Below are positions 1 through 7,787 of a stretch of DNA of 57,703 nt, one piece after another. The translations under genes and the position numbers were made by a program. The stretch's first letter is position 1; each line of letters begins with the position of its first letter. The stretch spans positions 1-57,703 of the forward strand of contig NZ_JACJVP010000050.1 of the NCBI RefSeq assembly GCF_014212125.1, written 5' to 3'. The notes under the pieces were generated by a model. It did not search any database. It had not been told where the DNA came from and saw only the letters and a list, made by a program, of their open reading frames with translations. The DNA is from Cohnella nanjingensis. GTDB taxonomy: Bacteria > Bacillota > Bacilli > Paenibacillales > Paenibacillaceae.

Positions 1-155
1 TCCGATTCGATGCCCATCTGGAGCTTCAATCCGTCGAGGAAGTGAATCTGATGGAGCGGGAAGCGATGAAGATCGTACACGAACGCAATACGTTTGAGGT
101 TCCTATCAAACCTTATGAAATCAAATCGTTTCGCATTCGGTTTGACTCCATTTAA
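1..155 (+). CDS. C-terminal fragment of a GH38-type alpha-mannosidase (cut by window edge)
   Basis: The third frame is open from base 3 to a TAA at 153-155 and encodes about 50 residues. They include NLMEREA and a final IKPYEIKSFRIRF-like strand. This is the usual end of family 38 alpha-mannosidases: the MER segment followed by a last beta-strand in which 'YEIKS/FEIKT' is typical. The rest of the gene lies upstream of the window. Two complete GH38 genes follow at 11766 and 14486, so a third mannosidase fits the locus. The family call rests on a short piece and is therefore moderate. Confidence 0.6.
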   Translation, partial: RFDAHLELQSVEEVNLMEREAMKIVHERNTFEVPIKPYEIKSFRIRFDSI

Positions 156-501
156 CTTTACTGCATGGCATGAATCCCTAACCAATCGGTTTGGGGATTC
201 ATGATTGTGTGTGCCTAGCCAAGTTGTTGATGACCTTAAAGTATCGGATGTCAACCCGCAACCTACGCCGTCGTTCCGGCGCCGAATCAAGCAGGAGCAG
301 CGAGGATGACGATGAACATAACGCCGGCAACGCGTTCGTGAACGCGTGAAGCAGAAGGAACGACATCTTCGCAAAACCCCCATGAGGGGGTTTTTACGAT
401 TTTGCGTGTCGTTTCAGCTGTTCTTATACGTGTTTCCGATTGTAAAATGAAAGTGCTGAACGTGAACGACAGGGCAGATCTCCTTGGGAAGGAGCAAACT
501 C
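156..501. other. Intergenic region between mannosidase tail and AraC gene
   Basis: About 346 bases with no convincing gene. It contains a perfect 10-bp inverted repeat (CATGAATCCC at 169-178, GGGATTCATG at 194-203) just after the mannosidase stop, with no T-run behind it, and a proper terminator at 373-395. The middle part (220-360) shows only short scrambled reading frames and may be a decayed gene. Confidence 0.5.
373..395 (+). terminator. Intrinsic terminator
   Basis: AAAACCCCC, loop ATGA, GGGGGTTTTT: a compact G/C stem followed directly by a T-run, about 100 bases before the AraC gene. The A-tract on the left means it could work in both directions. Confidence 0.8.
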
Positions 502-1434
502 ATGAAGTCGAAATATGATAAGCACGATGTAATCAAGCTTGAAGGCCCGAGGAACAAAACAGCCTGTTACTGGCCTGAGGAGATACGTTTTGAACTCCCT
601 TTTCCAGTTTATTATGATAGATTTTTGTATATAAGCAAATTTTGGTATGAAAAGTGGTATACCCCAACTCAATTTCACGATCATTTCGAGTTATGTTATG
701 TCTGTGAGGGGGAAGGTTGGTTTATCCTCGAAGGTATGATGTTTCCGGTAAAAAAAGGAGACATATTTGTTACCAAGCCTGGCGAGATACATTGCGGAGG
801 TGCTGTGGTCAATGTGCCATTTCTTGTTTATGCGGTTGGTTTTCGGTTCGAACAGATGGCGGAGTTGGAAAAAGAATATTATAAGCTGAGTATTCAACGG
901 ATTTCCAACGATTCGGATGAAGTTGTAAGACCGTATCTGGATAATATTATGAATGAAATAGAAGCGGGCTCAGCGTATGCACACCTTATGGTTCGATCCT
1001 ATATGAGTGCGATGCTGACGATCATTTTTCGAATTTATGAAAGACATCATGGATTAACTAAAGAGAAGACGAAGTCGTTGACACCAGAGATGATGCACGT
1101 TCTAAATTTAGTTCATATGGACATGAATTTTATGGGGAAGATTGATCAGATCGCAAATAGGGTGAACATGAGCAGGTCGAATCTCGACAGAGAGTTTAAA
1201 AGTCAAATGGGAGTTGCACTTGGAGAGTATGTCCGGGGTGTGTGGGTGGAAAGAGCAAAACAGTTGCTAAGACAGTCCAGTGAATCCATTACATCGATCG
1301 CTGAAAAGTTGCATTTTGACTCCGTCCAAGCTTTTTCTATGTTTTTTAAACGTCAACTTGGATTGTCGCCACAAGCGTTTAAGCGGCGAATCAATGTTGA
1401 TGAAATGCAAGTCTCAGACAAGTTGAAATCCTGA
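502..1434 (+). CDS. AraC-family transcriptional regulator with N-terminal cupin
   Basis: A 310-residue one-component regulator. Residues about 45-110 form an AraC-type cupin sensor (histidines in QFHDHFELCYV, the GWFILEG strand, KKGDIFVTKPGEIH). The last 100 residues are the double helix-turn-helix, with IANRVNMSRSNLDREFK as first helix pair and the family end IAEKLHFDSVQAFSMFFKRQ then LGLSPQAFKRR. I start it at ATG 502, which has GGAAGGAG eight bases upstream; an in-frame TTG at 484 has no good site. It precedes the ferritin-like gene on the same strand by about 100 bases, and a promoter in that gap suggests the regulator acts on this neighbour. The ligand is unknown; cupin-type AraC proteins near glycosidases usually sense sugars. 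Confidence 0.85.
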   Translation: MKSKYDKHDVIKLEGPRNKTACYWPEEIRFELPFPVYYDRFLYISKFWYEKWYTPTQFHDHFELCYVCEGEGWFILEGMMFPVKKGDIFVTKPGEIHCGGAVVNVPFLVYAVGFRFEQMAELEKEYYKLSIQRISNDSDEVVRPYLDNIMNEIEAGSAYAHLMVRSYMSAMLTIIFRIYERHHGLTKEKTKSLTPEMMHVLNLVHMDMNFMGKIDQIANRVNMSRSNLDREFKSQMGVALGEYVRGVWVERAKQLLRQSSESITSIAEKLHFDSVQAFSMFFKRQLGLSPQAFKRRINVDEMQVSDKLKS

Positions 1435-1483
1435 TGAAAAACGTGAAATACTGTATGAAATTCAGTAAAGCTCCTTTACATTC

Positions 1484-1513
1484 TTGACCTTATACTAAAG
1501 GTGAAATTCATAT
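1484..1513 (+). promoter_or_regulatory. Putative sigma-A promoter of the ferritin-like gene
   Basis: TTGACC at 1484-1489, an 18-base spacer, and TCATAT at 1508-1513. A small inverted repeat, TACTG-9-CAGTA, lies just upstream near 1450-1469 and could be a regulator site. The position, 26 bases before GTG 1540, supports that start. Confidence 0.45.
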
Positions 1514-1539
1514 CTCATGTGGTAAAGGAGTTTGATCCA

Positions 1540-2820
1540 GTGATTGCTTATTTTAGCTCTGAAGAAGCATTAAAAAAATTGAAGTTGTTTTTTTCTTTGG
1601 AATTCGATTTGATCCGTCATACGATTGGTTATTGTCCTCGCATCCCGCGATATCTCGACAAATGTCAATTCGTTCGGCATGTCTATGAGGATTTAAAGCG
1701 AAGCCGCATGCTCCGAGAAAGAATTCAGGATTTCGGACTCGCACAACCAGAGAAGCAATTAAACGAAGCATGGACGAACTTGGTTCGCCATCTGATGAGC
1801 GCGGCGGATGTCGACTTGTTTATCGCAGCATTTTACCGCGTTGTAAAGGTAGAGCAAGTTGCGGCTTACAGAAGTTATATTCAGAATGCGCTTCGTTTGA
1901 ATGACGCTCCGTCGGTGGAAGTTTTCGAAGATCATCTCCCGGCGATGGAGAGGCAGCTTGCTTGGGGAAAACAGTTCGTGGAAGCGGGAAGCATTTCGGC
2001 TGACAAAGAACGCGAAGTTATCAAGTTCGAAATTGAAATTCGTGAACATATTGCAAGGTTGGGGAATTTATATGGAGGCAGCTCACAGGAAAACGTCAAC
2101 ATAGAAACGGAATACCCGGATTATGCGGTGCCTGCCGAGATGGAACTGGAGCCCAGGTTTATATGGAGAAGCGCTGAACGAATTTACGATTCTGTGAATC
2201 AAAGTGAGGAGCATCCGACGCACCACTCCTACACTCATTTTACAGAGTTGCCAATTATCGATTTAGTAGCAAACATCGTTTATGACGGTAAACATATGCC
2301 GTTTGAATATCTTGCAGATTTTATTCGCCAAGCCTGGGATGAAGCACGACACTCGCAAATGGGGTTTTCACGTCTGCGATCCATGGGAGTTGACCCGTAT
2401 CAAGTTCCAATTCCTGTTGGACATTACAAAGCGTATACTTCAGTACCGCTACTTGAAAGAATTGCAGCCTTGACGCAGGTTGGAGAGGCTTGTTCGTTCG
2501 TACCTAAAAAACAATGGACGAAAATGGCTATTGAGCACAACGATCTGCTTACCGCACTCGAACATGACTATGATATCGTTGATGAGAAAAACCACGTTAA
2601 ATTTGGTGTTAAATGGATTAATGAGTTGATCAAGAAAAATAATGAAACCCGTAATTTTAAGCAGATTGTTCAAGATGCTGAATGGAAGGTCAGAACGGGA
2701 GTAAACGAACTAAAGAAGGAGAAAGGAGAGAAATGGCAAGCTGATCTTGGACCACGCTTTGAGGGTTGCCATGTCAGCAATTCTCCGTTAAATCTCGCAC
2801 CGAATATTATTATTGCATAA
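1540..2820 (+). CDS. Ferritin-like di-iron family protein (DUF455-like)
   Basis: About 426 residues with no signal peptide. The C-terminal half carries what look like di-iron ligands: a helix with LPIIDLVANIVYDGK, then AWDEARHSQMGF (E and H of an ExxH-like pair), and later VDEKNHVKFGVKW with a second ExxH. This pattern is seen in the ferritin-like DUF455 group, enzymes of unknown reaction. The N-terminal 180 residues are mostly helical and unrecognised. I choose GTG 1540 because AAAGGAG lies nine bases upstream; the in-frame GTG at 1501 has no such site and would sit inside the likely promoter. The gene follows an AraC regulator and ends before a strong terminator, so it is probably a single-gene unit. 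Family assignment is by motif only. Confidence 0.6.
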   Translation: MIAYFSSEEALKKLKLFFSLEFDLIRHTIGYCPRIPRYLDKCQFVRHVYEDLKRSRMLRERIQDFGLAQPEKQLNEAWTNLVRHLMSAADVDLFIAAFYRVVKVEQVAAYRSYIQNALRLNDAPSVEVFEDHLPAMERQLAWGKQFVEAGSISADKEREVIKFEIEIREHIARLGNLYGGSSQENVNIETEYPDYAVPAEMELEPRFIWRSAERIYDSVNQSEEHPTHHSYTHFTELPIIDLVANIVYDGKHMPFEYLADFIRQAWDEARHSQMGFSRLRSMGVDPYQVPIPVGHYKAYTSVPLLERIAALTQVGEACSFVPKKQWTKMAIEHNDLLTALEHDYDIVDEKNHVKFGVKWINELIKKNNETRNFKQIVQDAEWKVRTGVNELKKEKGEKWQADLGPRFEGCHVSNSPLNLAPNIIIA

Positions 2821-2855
2821 GCTTGCACAAAGGAGTCCCGAATAGCATTGGTGCA

Positions 2856-2893
2856 GAACCGTTGGAGAACGTACTGTTCTCCGACGGTTCTTT
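2856..2893 (+). terminator. Intrinsic terminator after ferritin-like gene
   Basis: GAACCGTTGGAGAAC pairs with GTTCTCCGACGGTTC around a GTACT loop, followed by TTTCAATTT. The stem is long with one mismatch; the T-tract is short. Confidence 0.7.
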
Positions 2894-2897
2894 CAAT

Positions 2898-2925
2898 TTG
2901 CAATCTTAAAATTTAAGTATATAAT
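2898..2925 (+). promoter_or_regulatory. Putative promoter of the GntR/LacI regulator
   Basis: TTGCAA at 2898-2903, a 16-base spacer, and a perfect TATAAT at 2920-2925. The expected start of transcription (about 2932) falls inside the palindrome at 2931-2940. Confidence 0.55.
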
Positions 2926-2930
2926 GATCT

Positions 2931-2940
2931 TAATATATTA
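2931..2940. promoter_or_regulatory. Palindromic operator core TAATATATTA (autoregulation)
   Basis: The perfect 10-bp palindrome TAATATATTA overlaps the predicted transcription start of the regulator gene. The identical 10 bases form the centre of the 16-bp palindrome at 4151-4166, in front of the transporter genes, which points to a site bound by the regulator encoded between them. Confidence 0.5.
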
Positions 2941-2957
2941 GGATGGAGAGGCTTGAT

Positions 2958-4151
2958 ATGCCAGGAAAGAAACCTTTATACCAAAGTATTGTCGATCATT
3001 TTATACAGCAAATTGAGGGAGGGCAATTGGTTCCAGGCAGCAAGCTGCCATCCGAAAAAGAACTGATGGATTTTTTTGGCGTGAGCAGAATAACGGTGAT
3101 CAAGGCTCTGGATGAATTGTCTCATTCCAGCCATATATACCGGGTGAAGGGAAAGGGAAGCTTCGTCTCCGAAAACAGCAAGAACGATGTTCGAATCGAC
3201 GGCTCTTCGGCAAATGGCGCGCTTGAAGACGCTTCGATGAAGATTTTCTCGGTCGTGCTTCCGTATAGCGAGCAAATCGGATATGAAATATTGCGTGGCG
3301 CGGAAAAAGAATTTGAAAAAATCGGCGGCTATGTTACGACTCACAACTCCGAGTACAAGCCTGATCGTGAACGGGAAATCATTCAAAAATTAAGGGCGGA
3401 CAAGGTTAGAGGCATCATTATCTATCCGTGCTCCAGTGAACATAATATTGATTTATTCGGCGATATGCTGATTGATGGATTTCCTTTTGTCATGATCGAC
3501 CGCGATATCAAGGAACTCCACACCCCTCACGTTTATTCTAATAACTTTCAGGGGAGCTATGATATTGTCTCTTATTTGATCGGATTGGGGCATCGCCATA
3601 TTGCTTTTGTCTGTTCCAGATTACGGGAGGTTACTTCGATTTTCATGCGATACAGAGGGTATTGCATGGCCCAAATTGATGCCGGCATTACGCTCCAACC
3701 CGAATTGCTGATCAGCGACTTGATTTCCTCTGACGATCCAGCCGAAAATAATCCATCGGAATACCCGGAACCGCACTTTTTGGCGGCATCACGGGTGATA
3801 GAGCGTTTAATGTCGCTGAAGCAACCGCCTACCGCTATTGTGGCCGATAACGATTACTCGGCTATGTTTCTCATGAAAGCAGCGATGAAAATGGGCATCA
3901 GCATTCCGTCCCAGTTGTCGATTACCGGCTTCGACAACCTTCCCTTTAGCAATCATATGGATGTACCTTTAACGACAGTGGAACAATCATTCACCAAGAT
4001 GGGCGAGATGGCCGCACGGATGTTGATTGAGCGGGAGGGGGGCCTTCAGACCGAATCCAATGAAGTGATACTAAAAACGAGTATCGTCATTCGAGAATCA
4101 ACCGCAGCACCAAGGTCCGAAAAAATATATTGGCCCGCCCACAGCGAATGA
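2958..4151 (+). CDS. GntR/LacI-type hybrid transcriptional regulator of the mannoside locus
   Basis: A 397-residue protein with an N-terminal GntR winged helix (PLYQSIVDHFIQQI, GSKLPSEKELMDFFGVSRIT, RVKGKGSFVSE; residues 5-75). A periplasmic-binding-protein-like sensor of LacI/RbsR type follows (residues about 100-390, with HIAFVCSRL, PTAIVADND, SITGFDNLPF and LTTVEQSF). This is the architecture of the arabinose repressor AraR. ATG 2958 has GGAGAGG upstream and fits better than ATG 2943. It lies upstream of the ABC importer and mannosidase genes on the same strand, separated by a palindrome-rich region. I infer that it represses the 4323-17287 genes and itself, released by a mannose-containing sugar; the ligand is not shown by the sequence. 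Confidence 0.85.
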   Translation: MPGKKPLYQSIVDHFIQQIEGGQLVPGSKLPSEKELMDFFGVSRITVIKALDELSHSSHIYRVKGKGSFVSENSKNDVRIDGSSANGALEDASMKIFSVVLPYSEQIGYEILRGAEKEFEKIGGYVTTHNSEYKPDREREIIQKLRADKVRGIIIYPCSSEHNIDLFGDMLIDGFPFVMIDRDIKELHTPHVYSNNFQGSYDIVSYLIGLGHRHIAFVCSRLREVTSIFMRYRGYCMAQIDAGITLQPELLISDLISSDDPAENNPSEYPEPHFLAASRVIERLMSLKQPPTAIVADNDYSAMFLMKAAMKMGISIPSQLSITGFDNLPFSNHMDVPLTTVEQSFTKMGEMAARMLIEREGGLQTESNEVILKTSIVIRESTAAPRSEKIYWPAHSE

Positions 4152-4166
4152 CATAATATATTATGT
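4151..4166. promoter_or_regulatory. 16-bp perfect palindrome, likely operator
   Basis: ACATAATATATTATGT, overlapping the last base of the regulator stop codon. It is followed by a run of 12 T (4181-4192), so it could also end transcription of the regulator gene. It shares its core with 2931-2940 and its outer arms with 4246-4261. Confidence 0.5.
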
Positions 4167-4202
4167 TTGATCGATTTTATTTTTTTTTTTTTGATTTTTT
4201 AA

Positions 4203-4231
4203 GTGACAGCGCATACATTTTGCCCTATAAT
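4203..4231 (+). promoter_or_regulatory. Promoter of the mannoside importer operon
   Basis: GTGACA at 4203-4208, a 17-base spacer, and a perfect TATAAT at 4226-4231. It is the best promoter in the gap, about 90 bases before the first permease start, and is followed directly by operator-like palindromes. Confidence 0.7.
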
Positions 4232-4245
4232 GAGTAAATGTAGAT

Positions 4246-4261
4246 ACATGATATGTCATGT
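4246..4261. promoter_or_regulatory. Operator-like inverted repeat in the importer leader
   Basis: ACATGA-TATG-TCATGT: the same 16-bp length and outer bases as the palindrome at 4151-4166. It begins about eight bases after the expected start of transcription, a classic place for a repressor. Confidence 0.5.
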
Positions 4262-4286
4262 GAGATGTGATGAGGCCTTTTACTCA

Positions 4287-4299
4287 AACATAATATGTT
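4287..4299. promoter_or_regulatory. Third operator-like repeat
   Basis: AACATAATATGTT, a shorter near-palindrome of the same family, located 24 bases before the first permease start codon. Confidence 0.35.
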
Positions 4300-4322
4300 A
4301 AATAAACATCTTGGGGGGAATT

Positions 4323-5225
4323 ATGAAATCAATCGTGCAAAAGTCCAAATATGGAGCATCTCAACGTCGAATTCGAAATATCGAGGCATGGGCCTCGGTA
4401 GGACCCGTTATGGTCTACATGTTCATATTTTCTTTATTACCGGTGATGTTTGTTATCTATCTTAGCTTTACGGAATGGAATGGAATCATTGGCTTACCGC
4501 AGTGGGTTGGACTTAAAAATTTCGTAAACTTCTTTTCATCCAGCCAATATTTAAAGGTTTTGTGGCAAACGGTTTATATCGGCGGCATCGGGCTGATTCT
4601 TGGGATGACGCTCCCCTTCCTGCTGGCGCTGCTGTTAAACCTGAAAATTCGGGGACAAAGCGCGTATCGGACGGTTTGGTATATTCCCGTAGTGACTTCG
4701 TTTGCCGTCATGTCGCAAATTGTCATCGTTTTCCTTAATCCGATGGATGGTTCACTAAACAATTTTCTGTTGAGTATCGGTTTGCAGCGGGTCGATTGGC
4801 AACTTAGCACGTTCTGGATGGTCTTTTGGATTACGATTTTCGGCCAATGGAAAGGAATAGGGGGCGGTGCGCTGCTGTTCCTGGCGGGGCTTCAATCCGT
4901 CGATCCGTCCGTGTACGAAGCAGCCAAGATAGACGGAGCGGGGAGATGGCGGCGCATGGTGTCGATCACCGTACCGCTGATGAAGCCAATGTGGGCATTC
5001 GTATTTGTAATGGGGATCAACGGAATGTTTCAGGTTTTCGAGCCCATTTATTTTATTACGCAAGGTGGACCGAAAGGTACGACGACTGTTATCGTTTACC
5101 AATTGTGGAAGGACGCCTTCGTGAACTTTCAGATGGGAATGGCGAGCGTTGGATCTGTCGTTATTTTATTGATTGTAATGGCTTGTACAATGGTCAGCTT
5201 GAAGTTATCCAAATCGATTTATTAG
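4323..5225 (+). CDS. ABC sugar importer permease (MalF/UgpA type)
   Basis: A 300-residue inner-membrane protein with six predicted membrane segments and the cytoplasmic EAA loop (EAAKIDGAGRWRRMVSITVP, about residues 200-220) that docks the ATPase. LSFTEWNG and FITQGGP are typical of carbohydrate-uptake family 1 permeases. ATG 4323 follows GGGGGGAA by four bases. It is the first gene behind the promoter at 4203, with the partner permease 11 bases downstream and the binding protein next. No ATPase gene is present, so the importer probably uses a shared MsmX-like ATPase. The substrate is inferred to be a mannose-containing oligosaccharide from the downstream mannosidases. Confidence 0.9.
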   Translation: MKSIVQKSKYGASQRRIRNIEAWASVGPVMVYMFIFSLLPVMFVIYLSFTEWNGIIGLPQWVGLKNFVNFFSSSQYLKVLWQTVYIGGIGLILGMTLPFLLALLLNLKIRGQSAYRTVWYIPVVTSFAVMSQIVIVFLNPMDGSLNNFLLSIGLQRVDWQLSTFWMVFWITIFGQWKGIGGGALLFLAGLQSVDPSVYEAAKIDGAGRWRRMVSITVPLMKPMWAFVFVMGINGMFQVFEPIYFITQGGPKGTTTVIVYQLWKDAFVNFQMGMASVGSVVILLIVMACTMVSLKLSKSIY

Positions 5226-5236
5226 GTGGTGATCGT

Positions 5237-6136
5237 ATGCACAAGAGCGCTTTGATCAGGGGAACCGCGCATGTGATCTTATTTGCAGGCGGGCTTATGA
5301 TGCTGTATCCGCTGCTGTATGCTTTATTTGGCGCCATGATGGATCCCTTCGAGTATTTAAGATCCTCAAGCTTGATACCAATTCCATCTCACTTGAATTT
5401 TTACAAATTTGCAGAGATGTTAACCTATAAAGATTTCCCCTATTGGATTCGCAATACGTTGTTCAGGATTACCTGGTATCTGGTCTTCATGGTCGTGACA
5501 TCGGTCGTGCTCGGCTATTTTTTCGCCAAAGGAACGTTTGTCGGCAGAAAAGTGTGTTTCTACTTCATCTTGTCCACGATGATGATTCCATCCATTACAG
5601 CCATGATCCCTTCCTACGTGATGTATGCAAGATGGCCTTGGACTGGCGGTAATGATGTTTTTTTCGGTGGACACGGCCTGTTGAATTCATGGGGGGTCTT
5701 GCTCCTGCCCGGTCTCGTTTCCGTCATGTCGTTGTTCCTGACCAAGCAAATGTATGACACGCTTCCCGGCGAATATGAAGAATCGGCTCGTATGGACGGA
5801 GCAAGCACGTACCGCATCATTTTTCAAATCTACGCGCCTATGTTGAAGCCGGTACTTGCCGTGATTCTGATTACCGATTTCAATGGCATTTGGAACGATT
5901 TCATGACGAATTTGATCTATACCGACAATCCAGGCCGCAATTTAACGACGATTTCTTACGGCATGACGAAATTGCCGAAACTGCTGAGCAATATTAAACT
6001 GCAAGAAAATTTCGTAAGCGATTACCCGGGGATATTTGCTGCTGCATTTATGATTGTATTACCGACAATCGCGGTCTATCTGTTGGTTCAGCGCCATATT
6101 GTCCAAGGGCTGGCGATGTCGGGGCTGAAAGGATAA
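5237..6136 (+). CDS. ABC sugar importer permease (MalG/UgpE type)
   Basis: A 299-residue partner permease with six membrane segments and an EAA-like loop (EYEESARMDGASTYRIIFQI). It ends in the usual QRHIVQGLAMSGLKG of MalG-type subunits. The longer open frame upstream is only read-through inside the first permease; ATG 5237 has AGGTGG upstream and gives normal length. Two inserts stand out against typical 275-residue homologues: a stretch around ARWPWTGGNDVFFGG, and a longer region before the last helix. It probably forms the pore together with the 4323 product. Confidence 0.88.
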   Translation: MHKSALIRGTAHVILFAGGLMMLYPLLYALFGAMMDPFEYLRSSSLIPIPSHLNFYKFAEMLTYKDFPYWIRNTLFRITWYLVFMVVTSVVLGYFFAKGTFVGRKVCFYFILSTMMIPSITAMIPSYVMYARWPWTGGNDVFFGGHGLLNSWGVLLLPGLVSVMSLFLTKQMYDTLPGEYEESARMDGASTYRIIFQIYAPMLKPVLAVILITDFNGIWNDFMTNLIYTDNPGRNLTTISYGMTKLPKLLSNIKLQENFVSDYPGIFAAAFMIVLPTIAVYLLVQRHIVQGLAMSGLKG

Positions 6137-6264
6137 GGATAGAGACTACCGATTGGGGAGGTGAGGCTAGGAGAGGGAAGGTTAGAAGCGGAATCATCGG
6201 ACAGGATATGCACAGGGCATGAGGGGATCATTACAGCTTGTATAATAGGGAGGTTTCATTTGAC

Positions 6265-7656
6265 ATGAAGAGATTGAAAAAAACGATGATTTTTTTTATG
6301 CTCGCCGGGTTGTTGTTGACTGCGTGCAATAATTCGTCCTCATCCTCTAATGAATCAGATGCACCGAGCGCTTCATCCGGTGCGACTGACAAAACTGCCG
6401 AAAGCGGGAAAGAACAGAAGGATGTTACGCTTGTCGTATGGGTCGGCGGCATGAACTCGAGTGAAGAGATTGAGGCGGATAAAGAAAAGAAAGAAAAGGA
6501 AGGCAAAAAGATAGAAGGTCAAGTGGCGGCTACATATAATTTGATTGCCGCGTTTGAGAAAGAACATCCCGGCGTGAAGCTGAAATTCGAAAATCATGGA
6601 TGGGGCGAAGAATTGACCCAGAACGTTCAGAGGGCGGTTCTGGGCGGCACAGCTCCCGATGTTGTCGCGGGAGAGTCACAGGTGTCTGAGTTTACAAAAC
6701 TAGGCGCATATAAGGCCCTTAACATTGACGATATGAAGGATGACATTATTCCGGGTACGATCAAAGCGGCGACTAAGAATGGCAAAGTGTATGGCTTGCC
6801 TTTGAAGTCGGGAACATTCGCGCTTCAATACAATCGGGATGTGCTGAGAAAAGCGGGCTACGACCCGGATAAGGATATTCCGACGACTTGGGATGAATTG
6901 CTGAAGATGTCCGAGGAGATCACCAAGAAGGGCAATGGAGAATACTACGGCTTTATGATTGAACCCTCTGCAGGAACGGGAAGCATGTTCCGCTTCCATC
7001 CTTGGCTCCAGCAATTGGGCAGCGATTTCGGGACGTCTGAAGGAGATGTGTTATTTAATACGCCGGAAGCGTTGAAGGTATACGAGTTTCAACGCAACCT
7101 GTCGCTGACATCGCCGCCGGGAGCCGCAGCGATGACGGATGAAGGGCAAATCCTATCGGCATTGCATAGCGGAAAAGTAGCGTTCCAGATCGACGGTCCG
7201 TGGCAAATCGATTGGGCCAAGGGCGATAAGTGCGATTGCGGCTACGCCAGAATGCCTGTGCCGGAGGCTGGGAAAACCGGGAATTCGATTATCGGCAACC
7301 CGATCTACTCGGTGCTTCGGGATAGCAAGAATCCCGATCTAGCGGAAGCGTTCGTCAAATTTATTGCGTCTCCGGAAGGTCAAGCGATCCAAATGAGGGA
7401 AATGGCCATTTTGCCGGTTAACAAAAAAGCGGTAGACCTGGTGCCGGATTATTTTACGCGGTATCCCGAGATGAAGGCGTTCTACGACGAACTCGAGCAA
7501 TCAGTCAACTTGTCGCCGCTTCCAGAGTTCAAGAAAAATTCTTCCCAGATCATCGACATCTGGACGATATTGAAGACACTTGTGTTCGACCCGAAACAGG
7601 ATATCAAGAAAGCTGCGGATCAGTCTCAGAAAAATGCTGAGGATCAATTGAAATAA
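6265..7656 (+). CDS. ABC importer sugar-binding lipoprotein
   Basis: A 463-residue family 1 extracellular solute-binding protein. It starts with a lipoprotein signal (KKTMIFFMLAGLLLTAC; lipobox LTAC) and a Ser/Asn-rich linker. The binding fold includes LVVWVGG, GTAPDVVAGESQ, YGLPLKSGTFALQYNRDVL and TWDELLKMSEEI. A highly charged insert (about residues 70-95, rich in E and K) follows the first strand and is not seen in the usual maltose-binding proteins. ATG 6265 has GGGAGG 11 bases upstream. It directly follows the two permeases and precedes the secreted GxGYxYxYP gene. It captures the sugar outside the membrane; substrate inferred as mannoside. Confidence 0.9.
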   Translation: MKRLKKTMIFFMLAGLLLTACNNSSSSSNESDAPSASSGATDKTAESGKEQKDVTLVVWVGGMNSSEEIEADKEKKEKEGKKIEGQVAATYNLIAAFEKEHPGVKLKFENHGWGEELTQNVQRAVLGGTAPDVVAGESQVSEFTKLGAYKALNIDDMKDDIIPGTIKAATKNGKVYGLPLKSGTFALQYNRDVLRKAGYDPDKDIPTTWDELLKMSEEITKKGNGEYYGFMIEPSAGTGSMFRFHPWLQQLGSDFGTSEGDVLFNTPEALKVYEFQRNLSLTSPPGAAAMTDEGQILSALHSGKVAFQIDGPWQIDWAKGDKCDCGYARMPVPEAGKTGNSIIGNPIYSVLRDSKNPDLAEAFVKFIASPEGQAIQMREMAILPVNKKAVDLVPDYFTRYPEMKAFYDELEQSVNLSPLPEFKKNSSQIIDIWTILKTLVFDPKQDIKKAADQSQKNAEDQLK

Positions 7657-7682
7657 GGAAAGGCATTCGGCGTGAGAAAAAA

Positions 7683-7714
7683 GGGGGGATGTTAACGTAC
7701 TAACAATATCCCCC
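7683..7714. other. Intercistronic hairpin
   Basis: GGGGGGATGTTA can pair with TAAC...ATCCCCC around ACGTAC, with a three-base bulge. No T-run follows, so it is more likely an mRNA-stabilising or processing hairpin after the binding-protein gene than a terminator. Confidence 0.4.
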
Positions 7715-7787
7715 AATTAGGGGATCAGGAGATCAAGTGCCAGTTTGAAAAGTGTTCAATGGTTATTAGAACAGGGAGGCTAATCTG

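Noticed and set aside
169..203. Perfect 10-bp inverted repeat as intrinsic terminator
   Set aside because: No T-run follows; kept only as a note in the intergenic entry. The proper terminator is at 373-395.
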